Shown: positions 29,652 through 41,688, counted from the stretch's first letter. The stretch is DNA of 64,000 nt from Pseudomonadota bacterium (GCA_020161065.1 JAIUPH010000040.1:1-64000); one strand, 5' to 3'. Translations and numbers: made by a program. Notes: a model not told the origin generated them from the letters alone.

Positions 29652-31430
29652 CTACAGATCCTCGGAACCGAGCAGCATCTCGGTGATGCCCTTGCCGGCC
29701 TGCACCATCGGCCAGACGTTCTCGGTGGGGTCGGTGCGCACGTCGAGGAAGACCGTGCGGTCCTTCAGCTTGATGGCCTCGCGCAGCGCGCCGTCGACGT
29801 CGCCGGGCTTCTCCACCAGCAGGCCGACGTGGCCGTAGGCCTCGGCCAGCTTGACGAAGTCGGGCAGCGCGTCCATGTAGCTGTGCGAATAGCGGCCGCC
29901 GTAGTCCAGCTCCTGCCACTGCCGCACCATGCCGAGGTAGCGGTTGTTCAGCGAAACCACCTTGACCGGCGTGTCGTACTGCTTGCAGGTGGACAGCTCC
30001 TGGATGCACATCTGGATGCTGCCCTCGCCGGTGATGCAGAACACGTCGGCGTCGGGCTTGGCCAGCTTGATGCCCATTGCGTAGGGCAGGCCCACGCCCA
30101 TGGTGCCCAGGCCGCCGGAGTTGATCCAGCGCCGCGGCTCGTCGAAGCGGTAGAACTGCGCCGCCCACATCTGGTGCTGGCCGACGTCGGAGGTGATGTA
30201 GGTGTCGCGGTCCTTGGTCAGCTGCCACAGCTTTTCGATCACCGCCTGCGGCTTGATCACGTCGCTGCTGGTGCGGTAGGCCAGGCAGTCGCGCTTGCGC
30301 CACTCGTTGACCTGGCCCCACCAGGCCGACAGCGCGGCCGCGTCGGGCCGCGACTGCGCCTCGCGGATCTGGTGCGTCAGCTCCTGCAGCACGTCCTTCA
30401 CGTCGCCGACGATGGGGATGTCGACCTTCACGCGCTTGGAGATCGACGAGGGGTCGATGTCGACGTGGATGATCTTGCGCTCCACCTGCGCGAAGTGGCG
30501 CGGGTTGCCGATCACGCGGTCGTCGAAGCGCGCGCCCACGGCCAGCAGCACGTCGCAGTGCTGCATGGTCATGTTGGCCTCGTAGGTGCCGTGCATGCCG
30601 GGCATGCCCAGGAAGCGGGCGTCGCCGGCGGGAATCGCGCCCAGGCCCATCAGCGTGCTGGTGCAGGGGAAGCCCAGCAGTTCGACCAGTTCGCGCAGCT
30701 CGGCCGCCGCATTGCCCAGGATCACGCCGCCGCCGGTGTAGAGGTAGGGCCGCTTGGCCTGCAGCAGCAGCTGCACGGCCTTGCGGATCTGCCCGCCGTG
30801 GCCCTTGCGCACCGGGTTGTACGAGCGCATCTCCACCGTCTCGGGGTAGTGGAAGGGCGCGGTCTTCAGCGACACGTCCTTGGGGATGTCCACCACCACC
30901 GGGCCCGGGCGGCCGGTGCGCGCGATGTGGAAGGCCTTCTTCAGCGTCAGCGCCAGGTCGCGCACGTCCTTGACCAGGAAGTTGTGCTTGACCACCGGCC
31001 GCGTGATGCCCACGGTGTCGCATTCCTGGAAGGCGTCGAGGCCGATCGCCGGCGTCGGCACCTGGCCGGTGATGATCACCATCGGGATCGAGTCCATGTA
31101 CGCGGTGGCGATGCCCGTCACCGCGTTCGTGACCCCCGGGCCGGAGGTGACTAGCGCCACGCCGACGTCGCCGGTGGCGCGCGCATAGCCGTCGGCGGCA
31201 TGCACGGCCGCCTGTTCGTGACGCACCAGCACGTGCTGGATGCTGTCTTGCTTGTACAGCGCGTCGTAGATGTAGAGGACCGAGCCGCCGGGATAGCCCC
31301 AGAGGTACTTGACCCCTTCGGCCTGCAGGCAACGGACCAGGATTTCCGACCCGTTGGGGTCGGCGGTGGAGGAGGAGGAATTCGCTGGTGCCGAAGCGGC
31401 ACGCTTGATTTCCGCGGCAGACATGTCCAT
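29652..31430 (-). CDS. ilvI: Acetolactate synthase large (catalytic) subunit
   Basis: 592-residue thiamine-diphosphate enzyme that joins two pyruvates, or pyruvate and 2-oxobutyrate. The catalytic glutamate lies in [19 protein letters not shown]; the cofactor motif [18 protein letters not shown] with a later NN segment is near residue 460-490. There is a Ser-rich stretch of about 25 residues before the conserved core ([14 protein letters not shown]). The start is ATG 31430 or the ATG two codons on. It is first in the ilvI-ilvH-ilvC-pssA series. The 264-base upstream region has a CATAAT -10-like hexamer (31585-31590, minus) and a hairpin without T-run (about 31530-31550). Confidence 0.97.
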   Translation of the reverse strand: MDMSAAEIKRAASAPANSSSSTADPNGSEILVRCLQAEGVKYLWGYPGGSVLYIYDALYKQDSIQHVLVRHEQAAVHAADGYARATGDVGVALVTSGPGVTNAVTGIATAYMDSIPMVIITGQVPTPAIGLDAFQECDTVGITRPVVKHNFLVKDVRDLALTLKKAFHIARTGRPGPVVVDIPKDVSLKTAPFHYPETVEMRSYNPVRKGHGGQIRKAVQLLLQAKRPYLYTGGGVILGNAAAELRELVELLGFPCTSTLMGLGAIPAGDARFLGMPGMHGTYEANMTMQHCDVLLAVGARFDDRVIGNPRHFAQVERKIIHVDIDPSSISKRVKVDIPIVGDVKDVLQELTHQIREAQSRPDAAALSAWWGQVNEWRKRDCLAYRTSSDVIKPQAVIEKLWQLTKDRDTYITSDVGQHQMWAAQFYRFDEPRRWINSGGLGTMGVGLPYAMGIKLAKPDADVFCITGEGSIQMCIQELSTCKQYDTPVKVVSLNNRYLGMVRQWQELDYGGRYSHSYMDALPDFVKLAEAYGHVGLLVEKPGDVDGALREAIKLKDRTVFLDVRTDPTENVWPMVQAGKGITEMLLGSEDL

Positions 31431-31694
31431 GGGAGAGAACCTCTGTGAATTTCTCTAACGAAAAACCATCGGTGTGCCTCCGACGCGTTCTCGTGAAACG
31501 GCTTCGGCACTGCGCGCGGTCGAATCGCCGCCGTCCGGGTCGGACGGCCGGAATCAGACCCAAAAGAGCGTTGTGCGAAGCAGCATTATGGCATCGGGCC
31601 GCGGCGCGCCGGCCCGTGCGCGGGGCCGCGACACGCTCGTTGATAATCCGCGCCGGTTCGAGCCGGGCGCCAGGACGCCCGGCCGCAAGCATCC

Positions 31695-32261
31695 GTGGCC
31701 ACCGACAAAGACCTGTCCGACTTCCTCAAGAGCGTTGAGAAACGCGCCTTCAAACGCACGGTCTACGCCGTGCGCGACGACGAGGCGGCGCTGGACATCC
31801 TGCAGGATTCGATGATCCGGCTGGCCGAGAAGTACGCCGACCGGCCCACCGCCGAATGGCCGCTGCTGTTCCAGCGCATCCTGTCCAACGCCACGATGGA
31901 CTGGTTCCGGCGCCAGAAGGTGCGCAACGCGGTCGTGCAGAACCTGTCGGACTTCGAGGGCAACAGCGACGACGACGAGTTCGACCTGCTCGAAGCGCTG
32001 CAGTCGGTCGACGGCAGCCTGGGCGCCGAGAGCGCGGCCGACGCCGTCTCGCGGGAACAGATCCTGCTATTGATCGAATCGGAGATCGCCGAACTCCCCG
32101 CTCGTCAACGAGAGGCCTTCCTGCTACGTTACTGGGAAGAATTCGATGTGGCCGAGACGGCGGAAGTCATGGGATGCTCGGAGGGAAGCGTGAAGACGCA
32201 TTGCTCCCGGGCCGTTCATGCCTTGGCCAAGGCGCTTCGAGCCAAGGGAATCTCGCCATGA
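31695..32261 (+). CDS. RNA polymerase sigma factor, ECF-like
   Basis: 188-residue sigma-70 family protein with region 2 (ALDILQDSMIRLAEKYADRP, WPLLFQRILSNATMDWFRRQK, about 25-75), an acidic linker (FEGNSDDDEFD), and region 4 with the helix-turn-helix LPARQREAFLLRYWEEFDVAETAEVMGCSEGS segment (about 133-175). The start is GTG 31695. It is divergent from ilvI. The stop overlaps the next gene by 4 bases (ATGA), so sigma factor and the DUF3619 membrane protein are translationally coupled, as is usual for sigma/anti-sigma pairs. Regulon unknown. Confidence 0.9.
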   Translation: MATDKDLSDFLKSVEKRAFKRTVYAVRDDEAALDILQDSMIRLAEKYADRPTAEWPLLFQRILSNATMDWFRRQKVRNAVVQNLSDFEGNSDDDEFDLLEALQSVDGSLGAESAADAVSREQILLLIESEIAELPARQREAFLLRYWEEFDVAETAEVMGCSEGSVKTHCSRAVHALAKALRAKGISP

Positions 32262-32734
32262 GCACACAAGCAACCCGCAGCAGCACCGGGCTCGAAGCCC
32301 TGGAGGCCCACCTCGGTGCACGGCTGGCCGCCAGCCTGAACGAACGCGCCATTGCGGTGCCGCACGACATTGCCGAGCGCCTGCGCATCAGCCGCGAACA
32401 AGCCGTCGCCGTGGCGCGGCAAGCGCGCCAGGCCCATGCCGCGTCCCGTGCCAGCGCCAGCGCGCCGGCCGCCGCCGGCGCTGCCGTGCTGGCCGGCGGC
32501 CGCGGCAGCTTTGGCTTCGGCATGGGCGGCGGCGGCCGCTTCTGGCTGGGCCTGGCGGCCTGGGTGCCGCTGGCCGCGCTGATTGCCGGGCTGGTGCTCA
32601 TCCAGCAATGGAACGACCGCCAGCAGGTGCTGGCCGCGGCCGAGATCGACGCCGTGCTGCTGGCCGACGACCTGCCCCCCGCCGCCTGGACCGACCCCGG
32701 CTTCCGCGAGTACCTCAAGGCCCCGCCGCCGTGA
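32258..32734 (+). CDS. DUF3619 single-pass membrane protein
   Basis: 158-residue protein of the DUF3619 family, function not established. The N-terminal 90 residues are hydrophilic and helical (ALEAHLGARLAASLNERA, ERLRISREQAVAVARQARQ), then a glycine-rich stretch (GFGMGGGG), one membrane helix (about 96-115, LGLAAWVPLAALIAGLVLI), and a short acidic C-terminal segment ending DPGFREYLKAPPP that should face the periplasm. Cytoplasmic N-terminus plus single helix next to a sigma factor suggests an anti-sigma role; that is inference. Overlaps of 4 bases on both sides. Confidence 0.85.
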   Translation: MSTQATRSSTGLEALEAHLGARLAASLNERAIAVPHDIAERLRISREQAVAVARQARQAHAASRASASAPAAAGAAVLAGGRGSFGFGMGGGGRFWLGLAAWVPLAALIAGLVLIQQWNDRQQVLAAAEIDAVLLADDLPPAAWTDPGFREYLKAPPP

Positions 32735-33618
32735 GCCGCGCGCTGGCCGCCGCCCTGCTGCTGTCCGTGGGGCTGATCGCGCCCCTGGCGGCCCAGTTGG
32801 CACCGGCCGTGTCGAAGACCGAGCCGGCCGCCGCGGCACCCGCCGGCGGCCCGGCCTGGAACGAGCTGAAGCCGGCCCAGCAGACCGCGCTGCAGCCGCT
32901 GGCCGATCATTGGGCCGGCATCGACGCCAACCGCAAGGCCAAGTGGCTGGAGGTGGCGCGGCGCTTCGCCACCATGACGCCGGCCGAGCGCCAGCGCACG
33001 CAGGCGCGCATGGCCGCGTGGGCGGCGCTGACGCCGGTGGAACGCGGCCGTGCGCGTCAGAACTTCCAGGAACTGCGCAGCCTGCGCGCCGACGACCGCC
33101 AGGCCCTGTGGGAGGCCTACAACGCGCTGCCGCCGGAGACGAAGCGCGAATTGGCGCAGCGCGCCAAGCCGGGGGCCAGCGCGGCCGCGCGGCCGGCCGA
33201 CAACGCTGCCAGCACCGCCATCGCCGGCAAGCGCGTGGCGCCGCTCGGCCAGGCGCAGGTGACGGTGCGGCCGGTCACGCCCACGGTGCTGCAGGCCAAG
33301 CCCGGCGCGTCGACGACGCTGGTCACCAAGTCGGCGCCCACGCCGCCAGCGCACCACCAGCCGGGGCTGCCCAAGATCGCTGCCACCGAAGGCTTCGTCA
33401 ACCCGTCCACGCTGCTGCCCAGCCGCGGGCCGCAAGGGGCGGCCACGCTGGCACCGCTGCCGGCCACCGGCCGCGCCCCGGCCGCGCGCCCCGCGGCGGC
33501 CGCCACGCCGGCCGCCGCCGCTGCAGCGGCCAGCGGCGCGGCGCCGGGGGCTTCGGCCACGGCCGCCCATCCCGCGGCCGCACCGGCCTCGACCGCGGCG
33601 TCTGAATCCTCCCAGTGA
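32731..33618 (+). CDS. DUF3106 domain protein with signal peptide
   Basis: 295-residue exported protein. A signal peptide (ALAAALLLSVGLIAPLAAQ) is followed by the DUF3106 helical domain: LKPAQQTALQPLADHW, ANRKAKWLEVARRFATM and RMAAWAALTPVERGRARQNF (residues about 45-150). The second half is a disordered A/P/T-rich tail without recognisable domains. The start is GTG 32731, overlapping the DUF3619 stop (GTGA). Function is unknown; its repeated helical QR motif resembles CpxP/Spy-type periplasmic stress sensors only in general style, which would suit a sigma-factor operon. Confidence 0.85.
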   Translation: MSRALAAALLLSVGLIAPLAAQLAPAVSKTEPAAAAPAGGPAWNELKPAQQTALQPLADHWAGIDANRKAKWLEVARRFATMTPAERQRTQARMAAWAALTPVERGRARQNFQELRSLRADDRQALWEAYNALPPETKRELAQRAKPGASAAARPADNAASTAIAGKRVAPLGQAQVTVRPVTPTVLQAKPGASTTLVTKSAPTPPAHHQPGLPKIAATEGFVNPSTLLPSRGPQGAATLAPLPATGRAPAARPAAAATPAAAAAAASGAAPGASATAAHPAAAPASTAASESSQ

Positions 33619-34136
33619 CGCCGGCGGCGCCTTTGCAGCCCGCGACGCCGGCGCTGGCGCGCCGCCTGGCCGCGATGCTCTACGAAGGCGTGCTGCTGTT
33701 CGGCGTGTTGATGGTGGCGGGCTGGCTGTATTCCAGCCTGACCCAGCAGCGCCACGCGCTGCAGGGCAAGACGGGGCTGCAGCTCTTCCTGTTCGTCGTG
33801 CTGGCGGTGTACTTCGTGTGGTTCTGGAGCCATGGCGGCCAGACGGTGGCGATGAAGACCTGGCGCGTGCGGCTGCTCACCGTCGATGGCCAACCGCTGT
33901 CGCAGGCGCGCGCGCTGCTGCGCTACCTGCTGTGCTGGCTGTGGTTCGTGCCCAGCCTGCTGGCGGTGTGGCTGGCCGGGCTGCACGACGGCGTGTCGAT
34001 CGCCGCCATCACGCTGGCCGGCTGGCTGGTCTACGCGGCCTTGAGCCGGCTGCACCCGGACCGCCAGTTCCTGCACGACGCCTTGTGCCGCACGCGCCTG
34101 GTCGACGCCGCGCTGCCGGCGCGCGTGCCGGCGTGA
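33615..34136 (+). CDS. RDD family membrane protein
   Basis: 173-residue integral membrane protein with an RDD domain: LARRLAAMLYEGVLLFGVLMVAG at the N-terminus, QTVAMKTWRVRLLTVDGQPLSQARALLRYL in the middle, and HPDRQFLHDALCRTRLVD near the C-terminus. Four hydrophobic segments are visible. The first motif has R but YE instead of the usual RxxD spacing. The start is GTG 33615 overlapping the DUF3106 stop (GTGA), making this the fourth gene in a run of overlapping reading frames. Some RDD proteins are cation transporters; here the substrate is unknown. Confidence 0.85.
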   Translation: MTPAAPLQPATPALARRLAAMLYEGVLLFGVLMVAGWLYSSLTQQRHALQGKTGLQLFLFVVLAVYFVWFWSHGGQTVAMKTWRVRLLTVDGQPLSQARALLRYLLCWLWFVPSLLAVWLAGLHDGVSIAAITLAGWLVYAALSRLHPDRQFLHDALCRTRLVDAALPARVPA

Positions 34137-34179
34137 GCGCGCAGCTTCCCTGATGAGCGCTTTGGCAGAATCCCCGCGC

Positions 34180-34560
34180 ATGCACAACCCGCACAAGGGG
34201 CGCACGGGCTTGTCGCGCGTGCTGTTCGCCGCGCGCTACTCGGCCGAAGGGCTGGCGGCCGCCTGGCGCCACGAAAGCGCCTTCCGCCAGGAACTGGTGC
34301 TGAGCGCCGTGATGCTGCCGCTGGCGCTGTGGCTGGGCACCAACTGGGTCGAACGCTGCCTGCTCGCCGGCAGCGTGCTGCTGGTGCTGATCGTCGAGCT
34401 GCTGAACTCCGGCATCGAAGCAACGGTCGACCGCGTCTCGCTCGACCGGCACGAATTGTCCAAGCGCGCCAAGGACTACGGCAGCGCCGCCGTCGGGCTG
34501 GCGCTGCTGCTGTGCGGCGGCATCTGGCTGGCGGCGTTGTGGCAACGCCTGGCCGCATGA
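34180..34560 (+). CDS. dgkA: Diacylglycerol kinase
   Basis: 126-residue inner-membrane kinase that recycles diacylglycerol to phosphatidic acid. The family signature VELLNSGIEATVDRVSLDRHELSKRAKD is in the centre (split here: VELLNSGIEATVDRV and ELSKRAKDYGSAAV), with three membrane helices. I start at ATG 34180 (MHNPHKGRTGLSRV), which fits the family N-terminus; ATG 34153 would add nine residues. A CAGAAT hexamer (34166-34171) ends 9 bases before this ATG and may be the -10 of a nearly leaderless transcript. The stop overlaps the next gene (ATGA). Confidence 0.93.
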   Translation: MHNPHKGRTGLSRVLFAARYSAEGLAAAWRHESAFRQELVLSAVMLPLALWLGTNWVERCLLAGSVLLVLIVELLNSGIEATVDRVSLDRHELSKRAKDYGSAAVGLALLLCGGIWLAALWQRLAA

Positions 34561-35150
34561 CGAGCGCGGCCGTCACGCTGTGCGTGTTCTGCGGCTCGCG
34601 CCCGGGCGCCAACGCTGCCTACGCGCAAGCCGCGCAAGCGCTCGGCCAGGGGCTGGCGGCGCGCGGCTGGAACCTGGTCTACGGCGGCGGCAAGGTCGGC
34701 CTGATGGGCACCGTGGCCGATGCCGCCAAGGCCGGCGGCGCGCACGTCACCGGCGTCATCCCCGAGTCGCTGCTGCAGCGCGAGGTGGGCCACCACGGGC
34801 TGGACGAGTTGCGCGTGGTGCCCAGCATGCACGTTCGCAAGCAGCAGATGGCCGAGCGCGCCGACGCCTTCGTCGCGCTGCCCGGCGGCCTGGGCACGCT
34901 GGAGGAGTTGTTCGAGGTCTGGACCTGGCGCCAGCTCGGCTACCACCAGCGGCCGCTGGCGCTGCTCAACACCGAGGGCTACTACGACCGGCTGCTGGCC
35001 TTCATCGCCGACAGCGTGAACGGCGGCTTCGTCACCGAGGCGCAGGCCGCGCTATTGGTCGTGGAGCGCGAACCGCAGGCGTTGCTGCAGCGGCTGGCGA
35101 AGCTGCTGCCCGCGCCGCCCAGCGGCCCGGCCGACCTCGCACGAACTTAA
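34557..35150 (+). CDS. LOG family protein (TIGR00730-type Rossmann fold)
   Basis: 197-residue member of the lysine-decarboxylase-like/LOG family; characterised relatives are cytokinin riboside 5'-monophosphate phosphoribohydrolases that release bases from nucleoside monophosphates. Motifs are intact: VFCGSRPG at the start, LVYGGGKVGLMGTVADAA, SMHVRKQQMAERADAFVALPGG, and the catalytic PGGLGTLEE. ATG 34557 overlaps the dgkA stop by 4 bases. It faces glnB across a hairpin. The physiological substrate in this organism is unknown. Confidence 0.93.
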   Translation: MTSAAVTLCVFCGSRPGANAAYAQAAQALGQGLAARGWNLVYGGGKVGLMGTVADAAKAGGAHVTGVIPESLLQREVGHHGLDELRVVPSMHVRKQQMAERADAFVALPGGLGTLEELFEVWTWRQLGYHQRPLALLNTEGYYDRLLAFIADSVNGGFVTEAQAALLVVEREPQALLQRLAKLLPAPPSGPADLART

Positions 35151-35169
35151 TGCGTCCCTGTTGGACACG

Positions 35170-35190
35170 TGACGCGCATTTGGCGCGTCA
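35170..35190. terminator. Hairpin between the convergent LOG and glnB genes
   Basis: TGACGCGC-ATTTG-GCGCGTCA, a perfect 8-bp stem with a 5-base loop, in the 43-base gap between two convergent genes. It lacks a T-run, so termination would be weak or factor-dependent. Confidence 0.55.
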
Positions 35191-35193
35191 GCC

Positions 35194-35568
<375 letters not shown>

Positions 35569-37254
35569 TTAAGCACGGAACTTCGAGGTGATGGGATAAC
35601 GCCAGTCGCGCCCGAAGGCCCTGTGCGTGATGCGGATGCCCACCGGCGCCTGGCGGCGCTTGTACTCGTTGAGCTTGATCAGCCGCGTCACCTTCTCGAC
35701 GTCGGCGCGCGCATAGCCGGCGGCGACGATCGCCTCGATGCCTTGGTCGTCTTCCATGTAGCGCGCGAGGATGGCGTCCAGCACCTCGTAGGGCGGCAGG
35801 CTGTCCTGGTCGGTCTGGTCGGGGCGCAGCTCGGCCGAGGGCGGCCGCGTGATGATGCGCTCGGGGATCACCGGGCCGCTGCTGCCGTCGGCGCGCCGCG
35901 TCGGCTGCGCGTTCTTCCACGCCGCCAGGCGGTAGACCAGCGTCTTGGCCACGTCCTTGATGACCGCGAAGCCGCCGGCCATGTCGCCGTACAGCGTGCA
36001 GTAGCCGGTGGCCATCTCGCTCTTGTTGCCGGTGGTCAGCACGATCCAGCCGCTCTTGTTGGACAGCGCCATCAGCAGCGTGCCGCGGATGCGCGCCTGC
36101 AGGTTTTCTTCGGTGGCGTCTTCGGGCAATCCGCTGAACTGCGGCGCCAGGGCGGCGCGGAAGGCGTCGAACATCGGCGCGATGGCGATCTCGTCGTAGC
36201 GCACGCCCAGTCGCGCCGCCATGTCGCGGGCGTCGAGCCAGGAGATGTCGGCCGTGTAGGGCGAGGGCATCATCACCGTGCGCACGCGGTCGGCGCCGAG
36301 CGCGTCCACCGCCACCGCCAGCACCAGCGCCGAGTCGATGCCGCCCGACAGCCCGATGATCGCGCCCGGAAAACCGTTCTTGCCGATGTAGTCGCGCACG
36401 CCGGTCACCAGCGCCTGCCACACCTGCTGCTCCATCGGCGGCAGCGGCTCGATGCGGCCGCGCGGCACGCGGTCGGCGCCGATCTCGATGGCCAGCGCCT
36501 CCTCGGCGAACGACGCGGCGCGCGCGCTGATGCGGCCGGCGGCGTCGACCGCGAACGACGCGCCGTCGAACACCACCTCGTCCTGCCCGCCCACCAGGTG
36601 CGCGTACAGCAGCGGCAGCCCGGTGGCGCGCGCGCGCGCCGACATGCGGGACTCGCGCTCGTCGGCCTTGTCGGTGTGGAAGGGCGAGGCGTTCAGCACG
36701 CACAGCACTTCAGCGCCGGCGGTCAGCGCGCTTTGCGCCGGCTCGTCGAACCAGGCGTCCTCGCAGATCAGCAGGCCCACGCGCAGGCCGTCGACCTCGA
36801 ACACCACCGGCCCCAGGCCGAGGTCGCGGCCGGAGACGAAGTAGCGCCGCTCGTCGAACACCTGGTAGTTCGGCAACTCGCGCTTGCAGTAGGTGGCCAG
36901 CACCTGGCCGCCGTGCAGCACCGAGGCGGCATTGAGCCGCATCTGCACCAGATGGGACTTCGACCTAAGATCCCCTTGCTCGCCCAGCTGGTAAGGGTGG
37001 CCCACCACCACATGCAAGCCCACGCAGTCCGCCAGTTCGCGCGCCAAGCCCAGCAGCACCTCGCGGCAGGCCTGCATGAAGGCCGGGCGCAGCAGCAGGT
37101 CTTCGGGCGGGTAGCCGCACAAGGCCAGCTCGGGCGCCACCACCAGCCGTGCGCCGTCGGCATAGGCCTGGCGCGCCACCTGGGCGATGCGGCCCGCATT
37201 GCCGGTGAGATCCCCCACGGTGGCGTTGAACTGCGCCAAGACGACCTTCATCAC
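35569..37254 (-). CDS. nadE: Glutamine-hydrolysing NAD+ synthase
   Basis: 561-residue two-domain enzyme of the last step of NAD synthesis. N-terminal nitrilase-type glutaminase (residues 1-260) with the Glu of VVAPELALCGYPPEDL, and the Cys of GLLICEDAWF; C-terminal synthetase domain with the ATP-pyrophosphatase loop GLSGGIDSAL near residue 297 and LTTGNKSEMATGYCTLYGD. The start is ATG 37254 (or the second Met). It is divergent from the FemAB-like gene, with only 19 bases between start codons, so both promoters must overlap the opposite coding region. It is followed by glnB. Confidence 0.96.
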   Translation of the reverse strand: MMKVVLAQFNATVGDLTGNAGRIAQVARQAYADGARLVVAPELALCGYPPEDLLLRPAFMQACREVLLGLARELADCVGLHVVVGHPYQLGEQGDLRSKSHLVQMRLNAASVLHGGQVLATYCKRELPNYQVFDERRYFVSGRDLGLGPVVFEVDGLRVGLLICEDAWFDEPAQSALTAGAEVLCVLNASPFHTDKADERESRMSARARATGLPLLYAHLVGGQDEVVFDGASFAVDAAGRISARAASFAEEALAIEIGADRVPRGRIEPLPPMEQQVWQALVTGVRDYIGKNGFPGAIIGLSGGIDSALVLAVAVDALGADRVRTVMMPSPYTADISWLDARDMAARLGVRYDEIAIAPMFDAFRAALAPQFSGLPEDATEENLQARIRGTLLMALSNKSGWIVLTTGNKSEMATGYCTLYGDMAGGFAVIKDVAKTLVYRLAAWKNAQPTRRADGSSGPVIPERIITRPPSAELRPDQTDQDSLPPYEVLDAILARYMEDDQGIEAIVAAGYARADVEKVTRLIKLNEYKRRQAPVGIRITHRAFGRDWRYPITSKFRA

Positions 37255-37273
37255 GCCAGACCCTGAAAAACCC

Positions 37274-38455
37274 GTGCCTCACACGTCGACGAGCGAGTAT
37301 CGCATCCAGGTCCACGCCTCGGCCGCCGAGCTGGACGCCGCCGAATGGGACGCCCTGCTGGCGCGCCAGGCGCAGCCCACGCCCTTCATGCGCCACGCCT
37401 ACCTGCAGGCGCTGGAGGCTTCCGGCTCGGCCGTGCCGGCCACCGGCTGGCACCCGCGCTGGCTGGCGCTGCGGCAGGGCGGCCGGCTGCAGGCGGCGTG
37501 CGCGCTGTACCTGAAGGACCACTCGTACGGCGAGTACGTGTTCGACTGGGCCTGGGCCGACGCCTACCGCCGCCACGGCCTGGCCTACTACCCCAAGGCG
37601 CTGGGCGCCGTGCCCTTCACGCCGGTGCCCGGCAGCCGGCTGTTGGCGGCCGACGATGCCTGGCGGCTGCGCCTGGTGCAGGCCGTCGAGGCGCTGGCGC
37701 GCGAGTCGGGCTTGTCCAGCGCCCACGTGCTGTTCATCGACGCGGCCGACCGCCGCGCCCTGGAGGCCGCGGGCTGGATGCTGCGCGACGGCCTGCAGTT
37801 CCACTGGCAGCAGGACGCGGCCGACCCGAGCCCCGACTTCACGGCGCTGCTGCAGCGGCTGCAGCGCGACAAGCGCAAGAAGATCCAGCAGGAGCGTCGC
37901 CGCGTCGCCGACGCCGGCGTGCACTTCACGGTGCATGCCGGCGCGCAGATCGACGAGCGCCTGTGGTCGTTCTTCCACCGCTGCTACACGCTGACCTACC
38001 GGGCGCACCGCTCCACGCCCTACCTCACGCGCGACTTCTTCCGCCGCATGGCGGCGGCGATGCCCGAGCACTGGCTGCTGTTCGTCGCCCACCAGGGCGG
38101 CGAGCCCATCGCCTGCTCGCTGATCGCCATCGACGCCGCGCGCCGCGCCGCCTGGGGCCGCTACTGGGGCGCCGTGCGCCACGTGCCCTGCCTGCACTTC
38201 GACGCCTGCTACTACCAGCCGTTGCAGTGGTGCCTGGCCAACGGCTATGCGCGCTTCGAGGGCGGCGCGCAGGGCGAGCACAAGATGGCGCGCGGCCTGC
38301 TGCCGGTGGCCACCCATTCGGCCCACTGGGTGGCCGACCGCCGTTTCGCCGCGGCGGTGGCCGAGGCGCTGGCCGACGAGCGCGCCGGCCTCGGCGCCTA
38401 CGTCGACGAGCTGCGCGAGCACAGCCCGTTCAAGGCCGCCGAATCAGGCGGTTAG
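37274..38455 (+). CDS. FemAB-like/GNAT acyltransferase (former DUF482)
   Basis: 393-residue protein of the peptidogalycan biosynthesis/recognition (PF04339, FemAB-like) group with a GNAT-related fold. Conserved pieces are TPFMRHAYLQALEASGSA, YVFDWAWADAYRRHGLAYYPK, KRKKIQQERRRV and the C-terminal LHFDACYYQPLQWCLANGYARFEGGAQGEHK region (cited in parts: HFDACYYQPL, FEGGAQGEHKMARG). I start at GTG 37274; the frame continues upstream into nadE. The family's acceptor is not established; a tRNA- or CoA-dependent acyl transfer is likely. Its 3' end overlaps ppa by 4 bases in convergent orientation. Confidence 0.85.
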   Translation: MPHTSTSEYRIQVHASAAELDAAEWDALLARQAQPTPFMRHAYLQALEASGSAVPATGWHPRWLALRQGGRLQAACALYLKDHSYGEYVFDWAWADAYRRHGLAYYPKALGAVPFTPVPGSRLLAADDAWRLRLVQAVEALARESGLSSAHVLFIDAADRRALEAAGWMLRDGLQFHWQQDAADPSPDFTALLQRLQRDKRKKIQQERRRVADAGVHFTVHAGAQIDERLWSFFHRCYTLTYRAHRSTPYLTRDFFRRMAAAMPEHWLLFVAHQGGEPIACSLIAIDAARRAAWGRYWGAVRHVPCLHFDACYYQPLQWCLANGYARFEGGAQGEHKMARGLLPVATHSAHWVADRRFAAAVAEALADERAGLGAYVDELREHSPFKAAESGG

Positions 38456-38997
38456 CCCGCCGCGCCGTGCCGCTGGCGCCAGGCCTGCATGCCGGCGGCG
38501 ACATCGGCCTTGGCGCTGGCGGCGTCTTCCCAGCCCAGCACCTTGACCCACTTGCCTTCTTCGAGGTCCTTGTAGTGCTCGAAGAAGTGCTGGATGGTCT
38601 TCAGCCGCAGCGGGTTGAGGTCCGCGGGCTTGTTCCACTGGCTGTAGATGGAGAGGATCTTGCTCGTCGGCACGGCCAGCAGCTTGTTGTCGCCGCCGGC
38701 CTCGTCTTCCATCTTCAGCACGCCCAGCGGGCGGCAGGTGACCACCACGCCGGGGATCAGCGGCACCGGCGTGATCACCAGCACGTCCACCGGGTCGCCG
38801 TCGTCGGCCAGCGTCTGCGGGATGTAGCCGTAGTTGCACGGGTAGTGCATCGAGGTGGACATGAAGCGGTCCACGAACAAGGCGCCGCTGTCCTCGTCGA
38901 CCTCGTACTTGATCGGGTCGGCGTTCATCGGGATCTCGATGATCACGTTGAACTCGTCGGGCGCCTTGGCACCGGGCGTCACGTTGTGCAGGCTCAT
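38452..38997 (-). CDS. ppa: Soluble inorganic pyrophosphatase (family I)
   Basis: 181-residue cytosolic enzyme hydrolysing pyrophosphate from biosynthesis. Active-site residues are visible in FNVIIEIPMNADPIKYEVDE, YPCNYGYIPQTLADDGDPVDVLV (metal-binding aspartates, about 55-75) and KILSIYSQW. ATG 38997. It is divergent from the membrane pyrophosphatase gene, with 164 bases between starts. A TAGAAT -10-like hexamer (39026-39031, minus strand) precedes it without a clear -35. Confidence 0.97.
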   Translation of the reverse strand: MSLHNVTPGAKAPDEFNVIIEIPMNADPIKYEVDEDSGALFVDRFMSTSMHYPCNYGYIPQTLADDGDPVDVLVITPVPLIPGVVVTCRPLGVLKMEDEAGGDNKLLAVPTSKILSIYSQWNKPADLNPLRLKTIQHFFEHYKDLEEGKWVKVLGWEDAASAKADVAAGMQAWRQRHGAAG

Positions 38998-39161
38998 GAG
39001 GGCATCTCGGTTGACCGGGCTGCCGATTCTAGGCAGCGGGCTTGCCGCGGGCTGACGCCGCACCGCCGTTGTAGCATCCGCGCGCCGCCGTGCCGCCCGG
39101 CCGGGCGGGCGCAGCCGAATCGCTCATCACAACGATCCCGTTCGAGGAAGGAGATCCCCTC

Positions 39162-41636
<2,475 letters not shown>

Positions 41637-41653
41637 ACGTTTCCTCTTCCTTC

Positions 41654-41688
41654 AAGCGGCCCCGGCAACCCCGGGGCCGCTTCGTTTT
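41654..41688 (+). terminator. Rho-independent terminator of hppA
   Basis: AAGCGGCCCCGG pairs perfectly with CCGGGGCCGCTT (12 bp, 5-base loop) followed by CGTTTT, 17 bases after the hppA stop. Confidence 0.88.

Noticed and set aside
31554-31586. A 10-codon minus-strand reading frame (MLLRTTLFWV) upstream of ilvI, rich in Leu/Thr/Val codons, as a possible ilv leader peptide.
   Set aside because: Its ATG overlaps the only good -10 hexamer (CATAAT, 31585-31590), so it would not be transcribed from that promoter, and the downstream hairpin (GCCGTCC/GGACGGC) has no T-run.
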